64,000 nt of DNA from Bryobacteraceae bacterium (GTDB lineage: Bacteria > Acidobacteriota > Terriglobia > Bryobacterales > Bryobacteraceae), in NCBI GenBank assembly GCA_025055455.1, contig JANWXD010000003.1:62001-126000 (forward strand). Reading direction: 5' to 3'. The stretch's first letter is position 1. Each line of letters begins with the position of its first letter. A program made the position numbers and the translations under genes. This document shows, one piece after another, positions 1 through 8,211 of this stretch. Under the pieces are notes generated by a model. The model did no database searches. It saw only the letters and a list, made by a program, of their open reading frames with translations, and had not been told where the DNA came from.

Positions 1-1353
1 ATTTTGAAGTACATCCGTCACGGCCTGTTGCGCGCTCTTGTCCAGCGTGGTCGTCACCGTCAGGTCCAGCCGGTCCAGCTCATAGGTGGAGGCCACACCC
101 AGCAGCGAAAGCAGGTCCACCCGCACCGAATCCCGCCCTTTGCGCTCGGCGAACGGAACGAAGTCCAGAGCCGGGGCCGCATCTCGGTAGCCGGGGGTGG
201 CCTTCAATGCCGCGTCGCGCAAGGCCGGGCTGATGATCCCCTCCCGGGCGAGCAGGGCCAAATAGCGCTCTACCCGGGCGTCCAGCGCCGCCCGATCCCC
301 GGCGAGATACAAATGGGGCTTGTTCAGCGCCAGCAGCAGGCTGAGCACCTGCCGGTAGGCGCGGCCCCGCTCGGCCAGCAGCGGATCGGAGGCGGCGGCC
401 CGTTCGGCGCCCCGCAGTAGCTCGTTGACCCGGTGGAAATCCGCTCCGAACCAAGCCCACAACCCGTCGCCCAGCCCGTTGACCTCTCCATAGCCGCGGA
501 TGCCAGCCAAGGGGATCGAGTTCAAGTAGTCGCGCAGGATCCGTTTCCGGGCAGCGACGGTCTGTTCCCCGTCCAGATAGACTCGGAGCGAGGCCGAACC
601 CATCTGGCGCAGTTTCTCTGCCGGAGAGCCAGTTCGCCCGCCGGGCGAATGGCGCATCTTCTCAAGCTGCGTCGCCAGCGTGCTGCCCCCGCTGACCGGA
701 TGGCTCGGATTCAATTGGGCATAGCCGTAGTCCAGCACCGCCTTGAAAAAGCGGTCCCACTCCACCGAAGGATTTCGATACGGGAATCTCTCATCGAACA
801 ACTCCCGGTTCTCGATGAACAGAAGCGTCTTGACGACCACGGGCGGGATGGACTCGAAATCGGTGTATAGCCGCGACGGGTAGCGAGCCTCGAAGATGGC
901 CTTACCGTGGCGGTCCAGTAAAACCAGTCCCGCCGTAGTCTTTTCCCGGTATATGGGGAATAATCCAGCCGCCGTGAGCGCTCCAAACAGCCAGGAAGGT
1001 CGGGCTTGGGCGGCGACCTCGTAGCCGGACTTACTCAAGTGCCGCACAAAGACCGGGATGCGGGTGTAGCCCAGCTTTTCGTTATACGGTCCGGTTTTCG
1101 GGAACCGCAGCGACGGATTGGCGCCGGGGGCCACGGTGTAGGTGAGGCCTCGAGCAAAGGCGGCCAAGATGCGCGACTGCAACCAGGAGGTCTTGATCTC
1201 CGCGATCGCCAGCGCGGCGAGCAGGAAAACCGCCACAATTTTGCCGCGCTTCAGCCACGGATTCGGGCGCAATTCCTCCGTCGCCTCGCGCGCCTCGCGG
1301 GCGTTGACCCTGTTCCACCACTCTGATGCCCAGATCTCGAGCGACCGAATCAT
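1..1353 (-). CDS. Divergent GT51 peptidoglycan transglycosylase (partial, C-terminus outside window)
   Basis: The reading frame is open from ATG at 1353 to the left edge (451 residues seen). A short cytoplasmic tail precedes one membrane anchor at about residues 39-58, so it is a bitopic inner-membrane protein. The GT51 (lipid II polymerase) motifs follow in order: IENRELFDERF (about 180-190, equivalent to EDxxFxxH), GGSTLATQL (222-230, equivalent to GGSTIxQQ) and RKRILRDYLN further on. The motifs are recognisable but divergent from class A PBPs. A Ser-based transpeptidase domain, if any, would lie beyond the window. The start is chosen because AGGGGT lies 5-10 bases upstream; the ATG four bases earlier is in another frame. 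Likely role: glycan-strand polymerisation. Confidence 0.8.
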   Translation of the reverse strand, partial: MIRSLEIWASEWWNRVNAREAREATEELRPNPWLKRGKIVAVFLLAALAIAEIKTSWLQSRILAAFARGLTYTVAPGANPSLRFPKTGPYNEKLGYTRIPVFVRHLSKSGYEVAAQARPSWLFGALTAAGLFPIYREKTTAGLVLLDRHGKAIFEARYPSRLYTDFESIPPVVVKTLLFIENRELFDERFPYRNPSVEWDRFFKAVLDYGYAQLNPSHPVSGGSTLATQLEKMRHSPGGRTGSPAEKLRQMGSASLRVYLDGEQTVAARKRILRDYLNSIPLAGIRGYGEVNGLGDGLWAWFGADFHRVNELLRGAERAAASDPLLAERGRAYRQVLSLLLALNKPHLYLAGDRAALDARVERYLALLAREGIISPALRDAALKATPGYRDAAPALDFVPFAERKGRDSVRVDLLSLLGVASTYELDRLDLTVTTTLDKSAQQAVTDVLQN

Positions 1354-1398
1354 CCATGACCCCTATTGGTATGATGCGGGCCGCCGCGCCATTGTTGC

Positions 1399-1414
1399 AC
1401 CGCCGTACGGCGGT
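1399..1414. repeat. Perfect 16 bp palindrome upstream of the transglycosylase gene
   Basis: ACCGCCGTACGGCGGT is its own reverse complement. It lies 46 bp upstream of the minus-strand transglycosylase start, inside the 169 bp gap between that gene and hemH. It could be an operator for a dimeric regulator or an RNA hairpin in the leader; nothing in the sequence decides. The rest of the gap holds no recognisable gene. Confidence 0.5.
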
Positions 1415-1522
1415 CCCTGAGCGTGCATGTTGCTTGGTAAATCGGCGGGTTTTACGGAGTTTTCGAGAGGGAATTTCCGGTCGGCTGGCGGATGAAACTG
1501 CTGTGACCGGTGGTTGGCTCGC

Positions 1523-2488
1523 TCAGAGCGCCTGCCGCACGAGCTCGGCCAGCGCGCCGATGAAGCGCGGCGAATCGTTCAAGCCGGGCATCATCCGGTA
1601 CTCCCGGATGCCGACTCGCGCGGCAATCTCACGGTGCTCGATGGCGATTTCGTACAGCGTCTCGACGTGGTCGGAAACGAAAGAGATGGGCACCACCAGC
1701 ACCTGTTGGGCCCCGGCGACAGCCAGCTTCTCCAGCGTTTCCTTGAGCATGGGCCGCAGCCAGCGGGATGGTCCCACCTTGCTCTGGTAGCAGATGTGAT
1801 GGCGGTTCGGCCAGCCGCCGCGCTCACAGACGAGCTCCACCGTCCGCTCCACCTGCCGCGGATACGGATCGCCCCGCTCGACGACGTCCAGGGGCACGCT
1901 ATGGGCGCTGAAGACGATCTCCACGGCCTCAGGTTCCGTAAAACCGGCCAGCGCCTCCTCCACGTGGGCCGCGACGGCTTCAATGTAGGCGGGATGATCG
2001 TGAAAATCCCGGATGATTCGAACTTCGGGCCGCCAGCCGTCGGAGCGGAAGCAGCGGCCCCACTCGTTCAGGCTGCTCCCGGTGGTGGTCCCGGAATATT
2101 GCGGGTACAAGGGCAGCAGGACCACCCGTTCCGGACCAAAGCGTTCCAGCTCGGCGACAGCTTCCCGGGTGAACGGTTGCCAATAGCGCATCGCAATCAC
2201 CACCCGGGCGTCAAAGTCTCGGCGGAGCTCGGCTTCGAGAGCCTCCGCCTGCCGGCGGGTATTTTCGAGCAGTGGCGACGCCCCTCCGATCGCCCGATAG
2301 TGCTCGGCGGCATGTCGGGCGCGCCGCGATGCTATCAGGCGGGCCAAGGGTTCCCGCGCCAAGCGCGAAAAGGGGAAATCGATGATGTCGGGGTCCGAGA
2401 AGAGGTTATAGAGAAACGGCTCGACGGCCTCGAGCGAGTCCGGTCCGCCGAGCTGAAACAGCACCACGCCCAGCTTTCCAGACCGCAT
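1523..2488 (-). CDS. hemH: Ferrochelatase HemH
   Basis: 321 residues, normal for the family. It inserts ferrous iron (or iron into coproporphyrin III in the alternative route) at the end of haem synthesis. The ferrochelatase signature is clear: FSAHSVPLDVVERGDPYP at about 193-210 with the metal-binding His196, and VPISFVSDHVETLYE at about 266-280 with the catalytic-site Glu276. The N-terminal LGVVLFQLGGPDS strand is typical. The ATG at 2488 is preceded by TATAGT ending exactly six bases upstream and by no Shine-Dalgarno, suggesting leaderless translation. It is divergent from the secreted hydrolase gene starting at 2504, with only 15 bp between. No other haem gene is nearby. Confidence 0.95.
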   Translation of the reverse strand: MRSGKLGVVLFQLGGPDSLEAVEPFLYNLFSDPDIIDFPFSRLAREPLARLIASRRARHAAEHYRAIGGASPLLENTRRQAEALEAELRRDFDARVVIAMRYWQPFTREAVAELERFGPERVVLLPLYPQYSGTTTGSSLNEWGRCFRSDGWRPEVRIIRDFHDHPAYIEAVAAHVEEALAGFTEPEAVEIVFSAHSVPLDVVERGDPYPRQVERTVELVCERGGWPNRHHICYQSKVGPSRWLRPMLKETLEKLAVAGAQQVLVVPISFVSDHVETLYEIAIEHREIAARVGIREYRMMPGLNDSPRFIGALAELVRQAL

Positions 2489-2503
2489 AGATACACTATA
2501 TCC
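2489..2503. promoter_or_regulatory. Overlapping divergent -10 elements serving hemH and the DUF4038 hydrolase
   Basis: Fifteen bases separate the two start codons. Forward TACACT (2492-2497) ends six bases before ATG 2504. Reverse TATAGT (2500-2495) ends six bases before the hemH ATG at 2488. The two hexamers share three bases. Each predicted transcription start falls on or next to the A of the ATG, so both mRNAs would be leaderless. No -35 consensus is seen on either side. Spacing and sequence are read directly; promoter activity is inferred. Confidence 0.65.
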
Positions 2504-4399
2504 ATGATGCCGCGCCGCTGGCCCGTGCTCGCGCTGTTGTCCCTGACGGCTTGGGGCCAGACGCCCTGTCCTCCCACGCCGGCGTATTCGCCGTGCGACA
2601 TCGTCTTCGAGCTCAACGAAGAAGAGGCTCGCGCCCACCCGAACCCATACGTCTCCGTCCAGCTCGAGGCCGAATTCCGTTCTCCCCGCTTTCGCACGCT
2701 CCGGATGCCCGGGTTCTGGGATGGGGGCCGCCGCATGGTAATCCGGTTTGCGCCCACCGAAGCCGGAACGTGGGACTTCCGTGTCTCTAGCAACGTGCGC
2801 CGCTGGGACCGTTCCACGGGTCAGATCCAGGCCACGGCTTCGAACTCGCCCGGCTTTGTCCGTCCGCGCAATGTTCACCACTGGGGGTATAGCGACAGCA
2901 ACGACCCTCACCTGTGGATGGGTGATACCTGCTATCGGTTCGCGTTTGTGCCGGAGGAGATCTTCGAGAAACTCATCACGGTGCGGGCGGCCCAAAAGTT
3001 CAATCACATCCGAGGCTTGGTGATCGGTTCCGAAGAGGATGCCGCCGCCGTGTTCCCTTCCCCGGACCACCCCAATGTCGAGCACTTCCAAAAGCTGGAC
3101 CGGCGCATTCTGGCGATGAACCGCAAGGGCATCGTGGCGGATTTGATTCTGGCCGGGGACCGCAATCACTTGGCGAAGCTGTTTCCGAGCTGGCAACAGC
3201 GCGAGCGATATATCCGCTATCTGGTGGCTCGGTACGCACCGATGCACATCACCTGGCAAGGCGTGCAGGAGTTCGAGGAATACGACCGTGGGCGCGAATT
3301 GCTCAAAGAAATCGGCTCGCTGCTTCAGAAGCTGGATCCCTACGACCACCCGCGCTCCACGCACACGTTAGCTACCTCCTCGCCGCTTTATCGCGACGGA
3401 TGGATGACGCACATCGTGCATCGATCCTCGGACGATCAGCTCGGGGCGATCGAGCATCAGCTGTATCCGGTCCCGTTCGTCAATGTGGAGCTCGGTTACG
3501 AAGACAGCGGCGCCGGTCGCAGCGATCCTCATCATGTCGACACCGACACCTTCCGCCGGCGGCTTTGGAACGCCACGATGAACGGCCAGTACCCGACGTT
3601 CGGCAACACGGGAACTTATGGAGGAAGCCGCTTGGCGGTGGATCCGAAGTATTTGGAATCGCCGGGCGCCCGCCAGATGACCATCTGGTATGACTTTTTT
3701 TCGAAAACGCGCTACTGGGAGCTCGAGCCGTACTTCGACGTGGACGGAGGTCGCGCGGTGGCGCTCGTCCGGCCTCGTGGCGAGGAGGCGGAGGGCATCG
3801 AGTACGTGGTCTACGTGGAGAAGCCCGGTCCAGTCGAGTTGCTGGTGGAACGGCACAGCTATAGCGTGGTCTGGTTCAACCCGATCACGGGCGAGTCCTT
3901 TAAGCAGAAGGATTTCAAGGGAACGCGCTTCACCGGGCATCCCCCGAACAGCGCACACGACTGGGTGCTGCATCTGTTCCGGGAGGGCCGCAAGCGCAGC
4001 TTGCAGGCCTACTACTTCGAGTCCCGGCCCATTGTGATGCAGGAGCCAGAACTCAACCCCAAGAACGTCCCGTACGAAATCGTGGAACCAGCCGAAGAAA
4101 TTCTGCCGGTGGCCGTGCCGGTGAAGTACGCGGCGCGCATCACGCGGCAGACCCGGGCCACGCGCTCCATGATGTGGCTGTGGACCGGCGAAGTGACCGA
4201 AGGAGGCCAGGGTTTTCGTGTGCTCGCCACGGGCCAAGAGGGCCAGATGCGTATCCCGCCAGCCCTCGCCGCTCGCTACCCGGCGGTCTTCAACCTGCGG
4301 CTCGCCGCGATGAACGCCAACGGCAAGATCTACATCCTGGACCGGGTTTACAAACTCGCCGACACCGCCCCTGTTCCTTCGGGAATCTCCTCCCGGTGA
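2504..4399 (+). CDS. Secreted apiosidase-like glycoside hydrolase (DUF5060-DUF4038)
   Basis: 631 residues. It starts with a short signal peptide (MMPRRWPVLALLSLTAWGQ), so it is exported. An N-terminal DUF5060-type beta-sandwich (about 30-115; FAPTEAGTWDFRV) precedes a DUF4038 TIM-barrel (about 125-450; motif LWMGDTCYRFAF at 137-148). Candidate acidic catalytic residues are Glu256 in QGVQEFEEY and Glu329 in NVELGYED. A C-terminal beta-rich region follows. The family acts on plant-type polysaccharides; the true substrate cannot be read here. A second ATG directly follows the first, and the first is six bases from a -10 hexamer. The stop overlaps the tsaB start (GTGA). Confidence 0.85.
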   Translation: MMPRRWPVLALLSLTAWGQTPCPPTPAYSPCDIVFELNEEEARAHPNPYVSVQLEAEFRSPRFRTLRMPGFWDGGRRMVIRFAPTEAGTWDFRVSSNVRRWDRSTGQIQATASNSPGFVRPRNVHHWGYSDSNDPHLWMGDTCYRFAFVPEEIFEKLITVRAAQKFNHIRGLVIGSEEDAAAVFPSPDHPNVEHFQKLDRRILAMNRKGIVADLILAGDRNHLAKLFPSWQQRERYIRYLVARYAPMHITWQGVQEFEEYDRGRELLKEIGSLLQKLDPYDHPRSTHTLATSSPLYRDGWMTHIVHRSSDDQLGAIEHQLYPVPFVNVELGYEDSGAGRSDPHHVDTDTFRRRLWNATMNGQYPTFGNTGTYGGSRLAVDPKYLESPGARQMTIWYDFFSKTRYWELEPYFDVDGGRAVALVRPRGEEAEGIEYVVYVEKPGPVELLVERHSYSVVWFNPITGESFKQKDFKGTRFTGHPPNSAHDWVLHLFREGRKRSLQAYYFESRPIVMQEPELNPKNVPYEIVEPAEEILPVAVPVKYAARITRQTRATRSMMWLWTGEVTEGGQGFRVLATGQEGQMRIPPALAARYPAVFNLRLAAMNANGKIYILDRVYKLADTAPVPSGISSR

Positions 4400-5067
4400 G
4401 TCCCCGCATTCTGGCCCTCGACACGGCAACCGAGTTCGGCAGCCTTGCGCTGCTCCAGGGCACGCACACGGTCGAGGAGGTCTGGCTTCATTCGCCGGAG
4501 GGGTTCGCTCACGTCCTCTACCCCGAGTTGGAACGTCTGCTGGCGCGGCACGGCTGGGAGCTGGAGAGCGTCGATCTGTTTGCCGCCGCGGCGGGTCCCG
4601 GTTCGTTTACCGGGATCCGTGTGGCCTTGGCCGCGGTGAAGGGATTGGCGGAAGTGTTTAAGAGGCCGGTGGTGGGCGTGTCGAATTTGCAGGCCGTAGC
4701 TTCGTTCGGCACGGGCCCGCTGCGCGCCGCCGTGCTGGACGCCCGCCGCGGCGAAATCTACGGGGCGGTGTATTCGGCTGCGCTGGAGCTGGTTTCACCG
4801 GAGGTCGTGATGCCCTTCCGCTCGTGGCTCGAAACCCTGCCGGCCGGCGTTGAGTTTGTTTCCACGGACTTCACGCCGTTCCGGGCAGCGCTGGCCGGCA
4901 CGAAGGTAGAGAGCGCTCCTGTAAGGCACGCCCCTCGGGCGCTGGCAGCCGCCGTGGGCCGGATCGCGGCGGAGCGGTGGGCCCGCGGGCAAGTGCTCGA
5001 CCCGGCCGCGTTGGACGGGAACTACGTGCGGCGCTCAGACGCGGAGATCTTTTCCTCGGGCGCGTAA
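4396..5067 (+). CDS. tsaB: tRNA threonylcarbamoyladenosine biosynthesis protein TsaB
   Basis: 223 residues, typical of TsaB. It is the catalytically inactive ASKHA partner that activates TsaD in making t6A37 of ANN-decoding tRNAs. The N-terminal strand ILALDTATEFGSLALL and the glycine turn AAAAGPGSFTGIRVALAAVKG (about 62-82) are the family hallmarks. It starts at GTG 4396, overlapping the TGA of the upstream hydrolase gene by three bases, so the two are likely co-transcribed and coupled although functionally unrelated. tsaD, tsaE and tsaC are not in the window. Its last 33 bp overlap the 3' end of the convergent unknown gene. Confidence 0.93.
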   Translation: MSPRILALDTATEFGSLALLQGTHTVEEVWLHSPEGFAHVLYPELERLLARHGWELESVDLFAAAAGPGSFTGIRVALAAVKGLAEVFKRPVVGVSNLQAVASFGTGPLRAAVLDARRGEIYGAVYSAALELVSPEVVMPFRSWLETLPAGVEFVSTDFTPFRAALAGTKVESAPVRHAPRALAAAVGRIAAERWARGQVLDPAALDGNYVRRSDAEIFSSGA

Positions 5068-5781
5068 CGGGATCTCGGCGACCATGTTCATGGCGGGTGT
5101 GACCTCGTCAAAGACGGCGAGGATTGCTTCCACGAGGTCGGCCCCATCGGAGGCTCGGACGTCGTCTTCGGTCATGGGGTAGTAGAGCTGGAAGCCGGCC
5201 CACTGCCGGGCGGGAGCTCGCTCGAGAGCCCGGCGCAGGGCTGCGGCCCCCGGGTAATCCCGGGCGGAAAATTCCGCCGCCTCGGATTCCCAACTGCCGC
5301 CGAAGATGCGAAAACCCTCGCGCAGCAGCCGCCGGATCTCGCGCTCGAGAGTTCCTTTAAGTTTGAGCGCCGCCAGCAGCCGGATCCAGTCCCAATCTTC
5401 AGCGAGCTGCCAGGCACGCGCACCGGGCGGCGCCTTGAGATAGCCGCGCTCGACTTGCAATCCGGCGCGGAACTTGCGCTGCTGTGTCTCCAGCATGATG
5501 AAGTATTTCGAACAGCCGAAGCTGGTTCCGTGGGACAGGGGCTTGGCGGCGCGGCAGGCCCGCGGCAGCCAGGCGATCCAACGCCAGTAGACGCCCCGCC
5601 CGTAGCGCTCCGTCAAGAAAGGCTGGCCGAAGCGTTCTTCGAGCGCGCTCTTCAGGATCCGGGTGATCCGCTCGTGCGGCTCGAGGTTGCCGACGCGGAT
5701 TCCGCGCCGGAAATCGAGAAATTCCGCACGGAAACCTGCTCCAAGGAGCGGCCCGCGGTCGGGGTCCTTAGCCGCTACCAA
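5035..5781 (-). CDS. Unknown protein, possible family restricted to related bacteria
   Basis: Open frame of up to 248 residues with no recognised domain. The composition is that of a soluble protein rich in Arg, Glu and Trp, without a signal peptide or membrane segment. Notable clusters are YWRWIAWLP, KYFIMLETQQRKF and a helical LKLKGTLEREIRRLLREGF stretch. No in-frame ATG lies near the 5' end, so the start is uncertain; TTG at 5781 is the best upstream candidate. The gene lies downstream of the GH172-like gene on the same strand (about 100 bp) and runs into the 3' end of tsaB. I consider it coding because the composition is protein-like throughout and no competing frame fits. Confidence 0.5.
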   Translation of the reverse strand: MVAAKDPDRGPLLGAGFRAEFLDFRRGIRVGNLEPHERITRILKSALEERFGQPFLTERYGRGVYWRWIAWLPRACRAAKPLSHGTSFGCSKYFIMLETQQRKFRAGLQVERGYLKAPPGARAWQLAEDWDWIRLLAALKLKGTLEREIRRLLREGFRIFGGSWESEAAEFSARDYPGAAALRRALERAPARQWAGFQLYYPMTEDDVRASDGADLVEAILAVFDEVTPAMNMVAEIPLRARGKDLRV

Positions 5782-5880
5782 CCCGGCACTCCCATGGCGC
5801 CGGGACTCGGCGCGGCGCCGATTCGCCTCGACGTCAAGCTGGCACGCTCCCGCTCCAAACCCGGAACCGGACGCAACCCC

Positions 5881-7017
5881 TCAGGTTCGCAGCTTGACCT
5901 GCGGAATGCGCTCCTCGACGGGCGGCAGCGGCGGAAAGTCAGTATACGGCGCATCCTGGTACCAATAGCAAACCGAATAGAAGTTGTCGGCCCGGTCGTT
6001 GGCGTGGCCGTGCTCCATGGTGTGTTTGAGGTAGCGCGTGAAGGTCACCGGATTGTCGGCATGCCAACGGTAGCAGCAGTAGCGCCCGCCGGTCCGCTCC
6101 GGCATGACGATCAGCGGCGCCCCGTAGTAGCGGTGCGCGAAGGCGACGGCGCCATCCCGGCCGCCGAAGTTCCAACTGCCGAGAAAATAGTCCTCCGAGC
6201 CGGTGCCGATGATGGCGGGTTTGGTCTCGTCGTCTACGAAGATCATGTCGTCGCCCTCGCCCATCCAACCGTCCGCGTTGATCAGCACGCCCAAGGTCAC
6301 GCCCATCAAGTGGCCGCGGCCGCGCGTTTCCGCGTACACGTAGTTGAGCTTGCCATCGGGGTTCAGCCGGGCCTGTTCGCCGGTGGCGGGCACGCACGGC
6401 GTCGCCTGCCGGTACTGAGCGTGGAAATACATCGCGTCGGCGGGAAGCTGTCCCACCAGCATGTAATCGATGTTGGAGTAAAAGGCGCTGACGTTCTGTT
6501 TTCCTTCGTTCGTGACGGTGATCCGAGCCGACGTGCGGAAGGGCATGGCGAAATAACAATTCAGCGAGCGCGCAGGCGAGCACGCCAAGAATTCCGACTC
6601 GTAGTGCACGTACTGACCGAGATTCAAACCGAAGAAATCCCCGATGGGAGTTTCCACGCTGGGCTTGGCGTGGTCTTCCCAATGCATGCGCAGAACGATT
6701 TCCTTGAGGTGATTCGGGCTGGCGGCGGCGATAGTGAACCAGATGTGCGTGATGATGCCTGGGCCCTCGGCGCGGAAGACTTCCTGGGTGGCGCCGGGGG
6801 CGATCACCCAGCGGTCGGCGTTACCGCCGGTGCGATCGTAGCTGGATTGCTTGAGCGAGCGGTGCGACTGGGCGCGCGCGTAGGAGGGCAGCAGGTCAGT
6901 GGCGGAATTGGCTCGAGATTGCCCGGCGGCGACGGTCGGGGCCGCGGCCAACCCGGTCGCGCTCAAGATTCGGCGCAAAAAGCTGCGGCGGCCGCGCGCG
7001 GAACGCTGCTCGCTCAT
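5881..7017 (-). CDS. Tat-exported GH172-type (DUF2961) protein
   Basis: 378 residues. The N-terminus carries a twin-arginine signal (GRRSFLRRILSATGLAAAP), so a folded protein is probably exported. The DUF2961 core has the signature IGTGSEDYFLGSWNFGG, plus GITHIWF-like and NIDYMLVG strands. DUF2961 proteins (GH172) form jelly-roll hexamers; characterised members cleave or rearrange alpha-linked furanosides such as arabinofuranosyl or fructofuranosyl sugars. The substrate here is unknown. The start ATG 7017 has AAAGGAGA eight bases upstream; the longer frame to 7098 lacks this. A TATAAT lies 28 bp before the ATG. Confidence 0.88.
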   Translation of the reverse strand: MSEQRSARGRRSFLRRILSATGLAAAPTVAAGQSRANSATDLLPSYARAQSHRSLKQSSYDRTGGNADRWVIAPGATQEVFRAEGPGIITHIWFTIAAASPNHLKEIVLRMHWEDHAKPSVETPIGDFFGLNLGQYVHYESEFLACSPARSLNCYFAMPFRTSARITVTNEGKQNVSAFYSNIDYMLVGQLPADAMYFHAQYRQATPCVPATGEQARLNPDGKLNYVYAETRGRGHLMGVTLGVLINADGWMGEGDDMIFVDDETKPAIIGTGSEDYFLGSWNFGGRDGAVAFAHRYYGAPLIVMPERTGGRYCCYRWHADNPVTFTRYLKHTMEHGHANDRADNFYSVCYWYQDAPYTDFPPLPPVEERIPQVKLRT

Positions 7018-7044
7018 AGGGTCTCCTTTCGGTGAACATGGCGG

Positions 7045-7050
7045 ATTATA
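7045..7050 (-). promoter_or_regulatory. -10 element (TATAAT) of the GH172-type gene
   Basis: A perfect TATAAT on the minus strand predicts a start near 7038, giving a leader of about 21 nt that holds the AAAGGAGA ribosome binding site. Unlike several promoters in this window, this one yields a normal leadered mRNA. Confidence 0.55.
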
Positions 7051-7195
7051 GCGGAAGCGAGCGGCGGCGTCCAAGCGAGGTGTCCAACCCGTGCCCACCC
7101 GGCACTCGCGTAAGATCGGGGCGGCTTCGGCCTGAACGAATTCGAAGAGACAGCGGTCTTGGCATCGAGGCTAAACTGGAATCCCGAGGGACAAT

Positions 7196-7609
7196 ATGAA
7201 TCCAGCGGGCAAGCGCGTGACAAAGTCCCTACGACCAACGAGCATTGACGAATACATTTCGACCGCGCCGGCCAGGGTGCGCCCGATCTTGGCCGAGATT
7301 CGGCGCGTCGTCCGCGCCGCGGCGCCGGAGGCGGAAGAAGTGATCAGTTACCGGATGCCGGCTTTCAAGCAGCATGGGATCCTGCTGTATTTTGCGGGCT
7401 TCAAGAACCACATCGGCCTTTACCCACCGGTATCAGGCGAGCCGAAGCTGGAAGAGGCCCTTAAGCCTTATGCGGGACCAAAGGGGAACCTCAAATTCCC
7501 GCTGGATCGCCCGATTCCTTATGCCCTCATCCGGAGGATCGTCAAACTCCGGCTAGCGCAGAACCTCGCTCGTGCAAAGTCCGCCAGGCAACAGCGGTTG
7601 AGGTCGTAA
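7196..7609 (+). CDS. YdhG/DUF1801 family protein (frataxin-like fold)
   Basis: 137 residues. The core SIDEYISTAPARVRPILAEIRRVVRAAAPEAEEVISYRMPAF followed by GILLYFAGFKNHIGLYP and PYALIRRIVKLRL is the YdhG/DUF1801 pattern. In Bacillus one member is described as an intracellular iron chaperone; most members have no assigned function. It is cytosolic, with no signal peptide. ATG 7196 is preceded by CGAGGG at a good distance, and a TAAACT -10-like hexamer lies at 7172-7177. It stands alone between the GH172-type gene and the hyp region. Confidence 0.8.
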   Translation: MNPAGKRVTKSLRPTSIDEYISTAPARVRPILAEIRRVVRAAAPEAEEVISYRMPAFKQHGILLYFAGFKNHIGLYPPVSGEPKLEEALKPYAGPKGNLKFPLDRPIPYALIRRIVKLRLAQNLARAKSARQQRLRS

Positions 7610-7659
7610 TCCGCAGAAGGCCTGAGCGGCGCTCCTCCCCTGACTTGCTCCCGCGGTCC

Positions 7660-7740
7660 CTTCTTGCGCGTCACAATGGAAGAGAGCGCGGTATGTGCCT
7701 GGCGGTGCCCGGGTGGGCAAAGTCCAGTGCGGCGGTGCGA
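7660..7740 (+). pseudogene. Degenerate duplicate of the hypC 5' region
   Basis: Compared with the intact hypC start at 8187-8300, this copy shares GCGTCACAATGGAAG (7668-7682 versus 8187-8201), an equal ten-base spacer, then ATGTGCCTGGCGGTGCC (7693-7709 versus 8212-8228). After that about 45-50 bases are missing and similarity resumes at GGCAAAGTCCAGT-CGGCGG (7716-7734). The deletion breaks the frame after MCLAVPG, and a stop follows within 16 codons. It therefore cannot make HypC. The offset between copies is 519 bp. Confidence 0.7.
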
Positions 7741-7772
7741 GAATTAGGGGCACAGGCGTAAAGGTGCGGGTC

Positions 7773-8048
7773 ATGGCAACCGTGTGGATCGTCTTCGTTG
7801 CGACGGCCTTGATTCTGGCAGCGGGTGCCTTCGCGGCGCTACGTTTCAAGGGACTCCGGGCGCCCGTCTTCCGCAAAACGGGCGCCTTCCTGCTTGTGAT
7901 GGCGGGTGGGACAGCCGCGTTCCCGTCGGTTTTGCCGATTCTCCGCCCGGTGGCGTGGGCTGGCAGTTATGTGTGCTCCGTAGTGCCCGTCACGACGGCG
8001 ATGACGGTGAGTGCCGTAGTCAGCAGCCGCTGTCTTCCGCTCGGATAG
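7773..8048 (+). CDS. Possible small two-helix membrane protein
   Basis: 91 residues from ATG 7773, with two hydrophobic segments (about 3-25 and 39-68). No family is recognised. It lies in the decaying stretch before hypC, has no clear ribosome binding site, and its C-terminal third reads like non-coding sequence. It could be a remnant of a larger membrane gene or a chance frame. Confidence 0.25.
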   Translation: MATVWIVFVATALILAAGAFAALRFKGLRAPVFRKTGAFLLVMAGGTAAFPSVLPILRPVAWAGSYVCSVVPVTTAMTVSAVVSSRCLPLG

Positions 8049-8211
8049 TCATACGGCTCAGCACGGCGAGACTGTTGCTGATGCACCGGAGCGGCCGACG
8101 TGCGATATCCGCATACCGAGTCGTCGAAGTCGCCTGCCGTTCCGCGCCGTTTGCTCCACGAAGCTTCCCCAAAGTCCCGCCCTGCGGCGTCACAATGGAA
8201 GTGGGTGCGCG

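Larger units (their letters stand above)
7610..8211. other. Poorly coding 600 bp stretch upstream of the hyp operon
   Basis: Between the YdhG-like gene and hypC there is no confidently real gene. It holds a damaged copy of the hypC 5' end (about 7660-7740), one weak two-helix reading frame (7773-8048) and about 140 bp (8049-8186) with nothing I recognise. The layout suggests an old duplication or insertion that is decaying. Confidence 0.5.

Noticed and set aside
2489-3364. Long minus-strand extension of hemH through the hydrolase gene
   Set aside because: Residues before the ferrochelatase start are not conserved and are antisense to a clear secreted hydrolase; GC-rich third positions keep such frames open.
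5455-7035. 526-codon plus-strand frame over the GH172-type gene
   Set aside because: Antisense to a gene with clear signal peptide, family motifs, promoter and ribosome binding site.
7695-8048. 117-codon frame starting in the hypC remnant
   Set aside because: The first 26 codons read the remnant out of frame; only the part from 7773 has any protein-like feature, and that is kept with low confidence.
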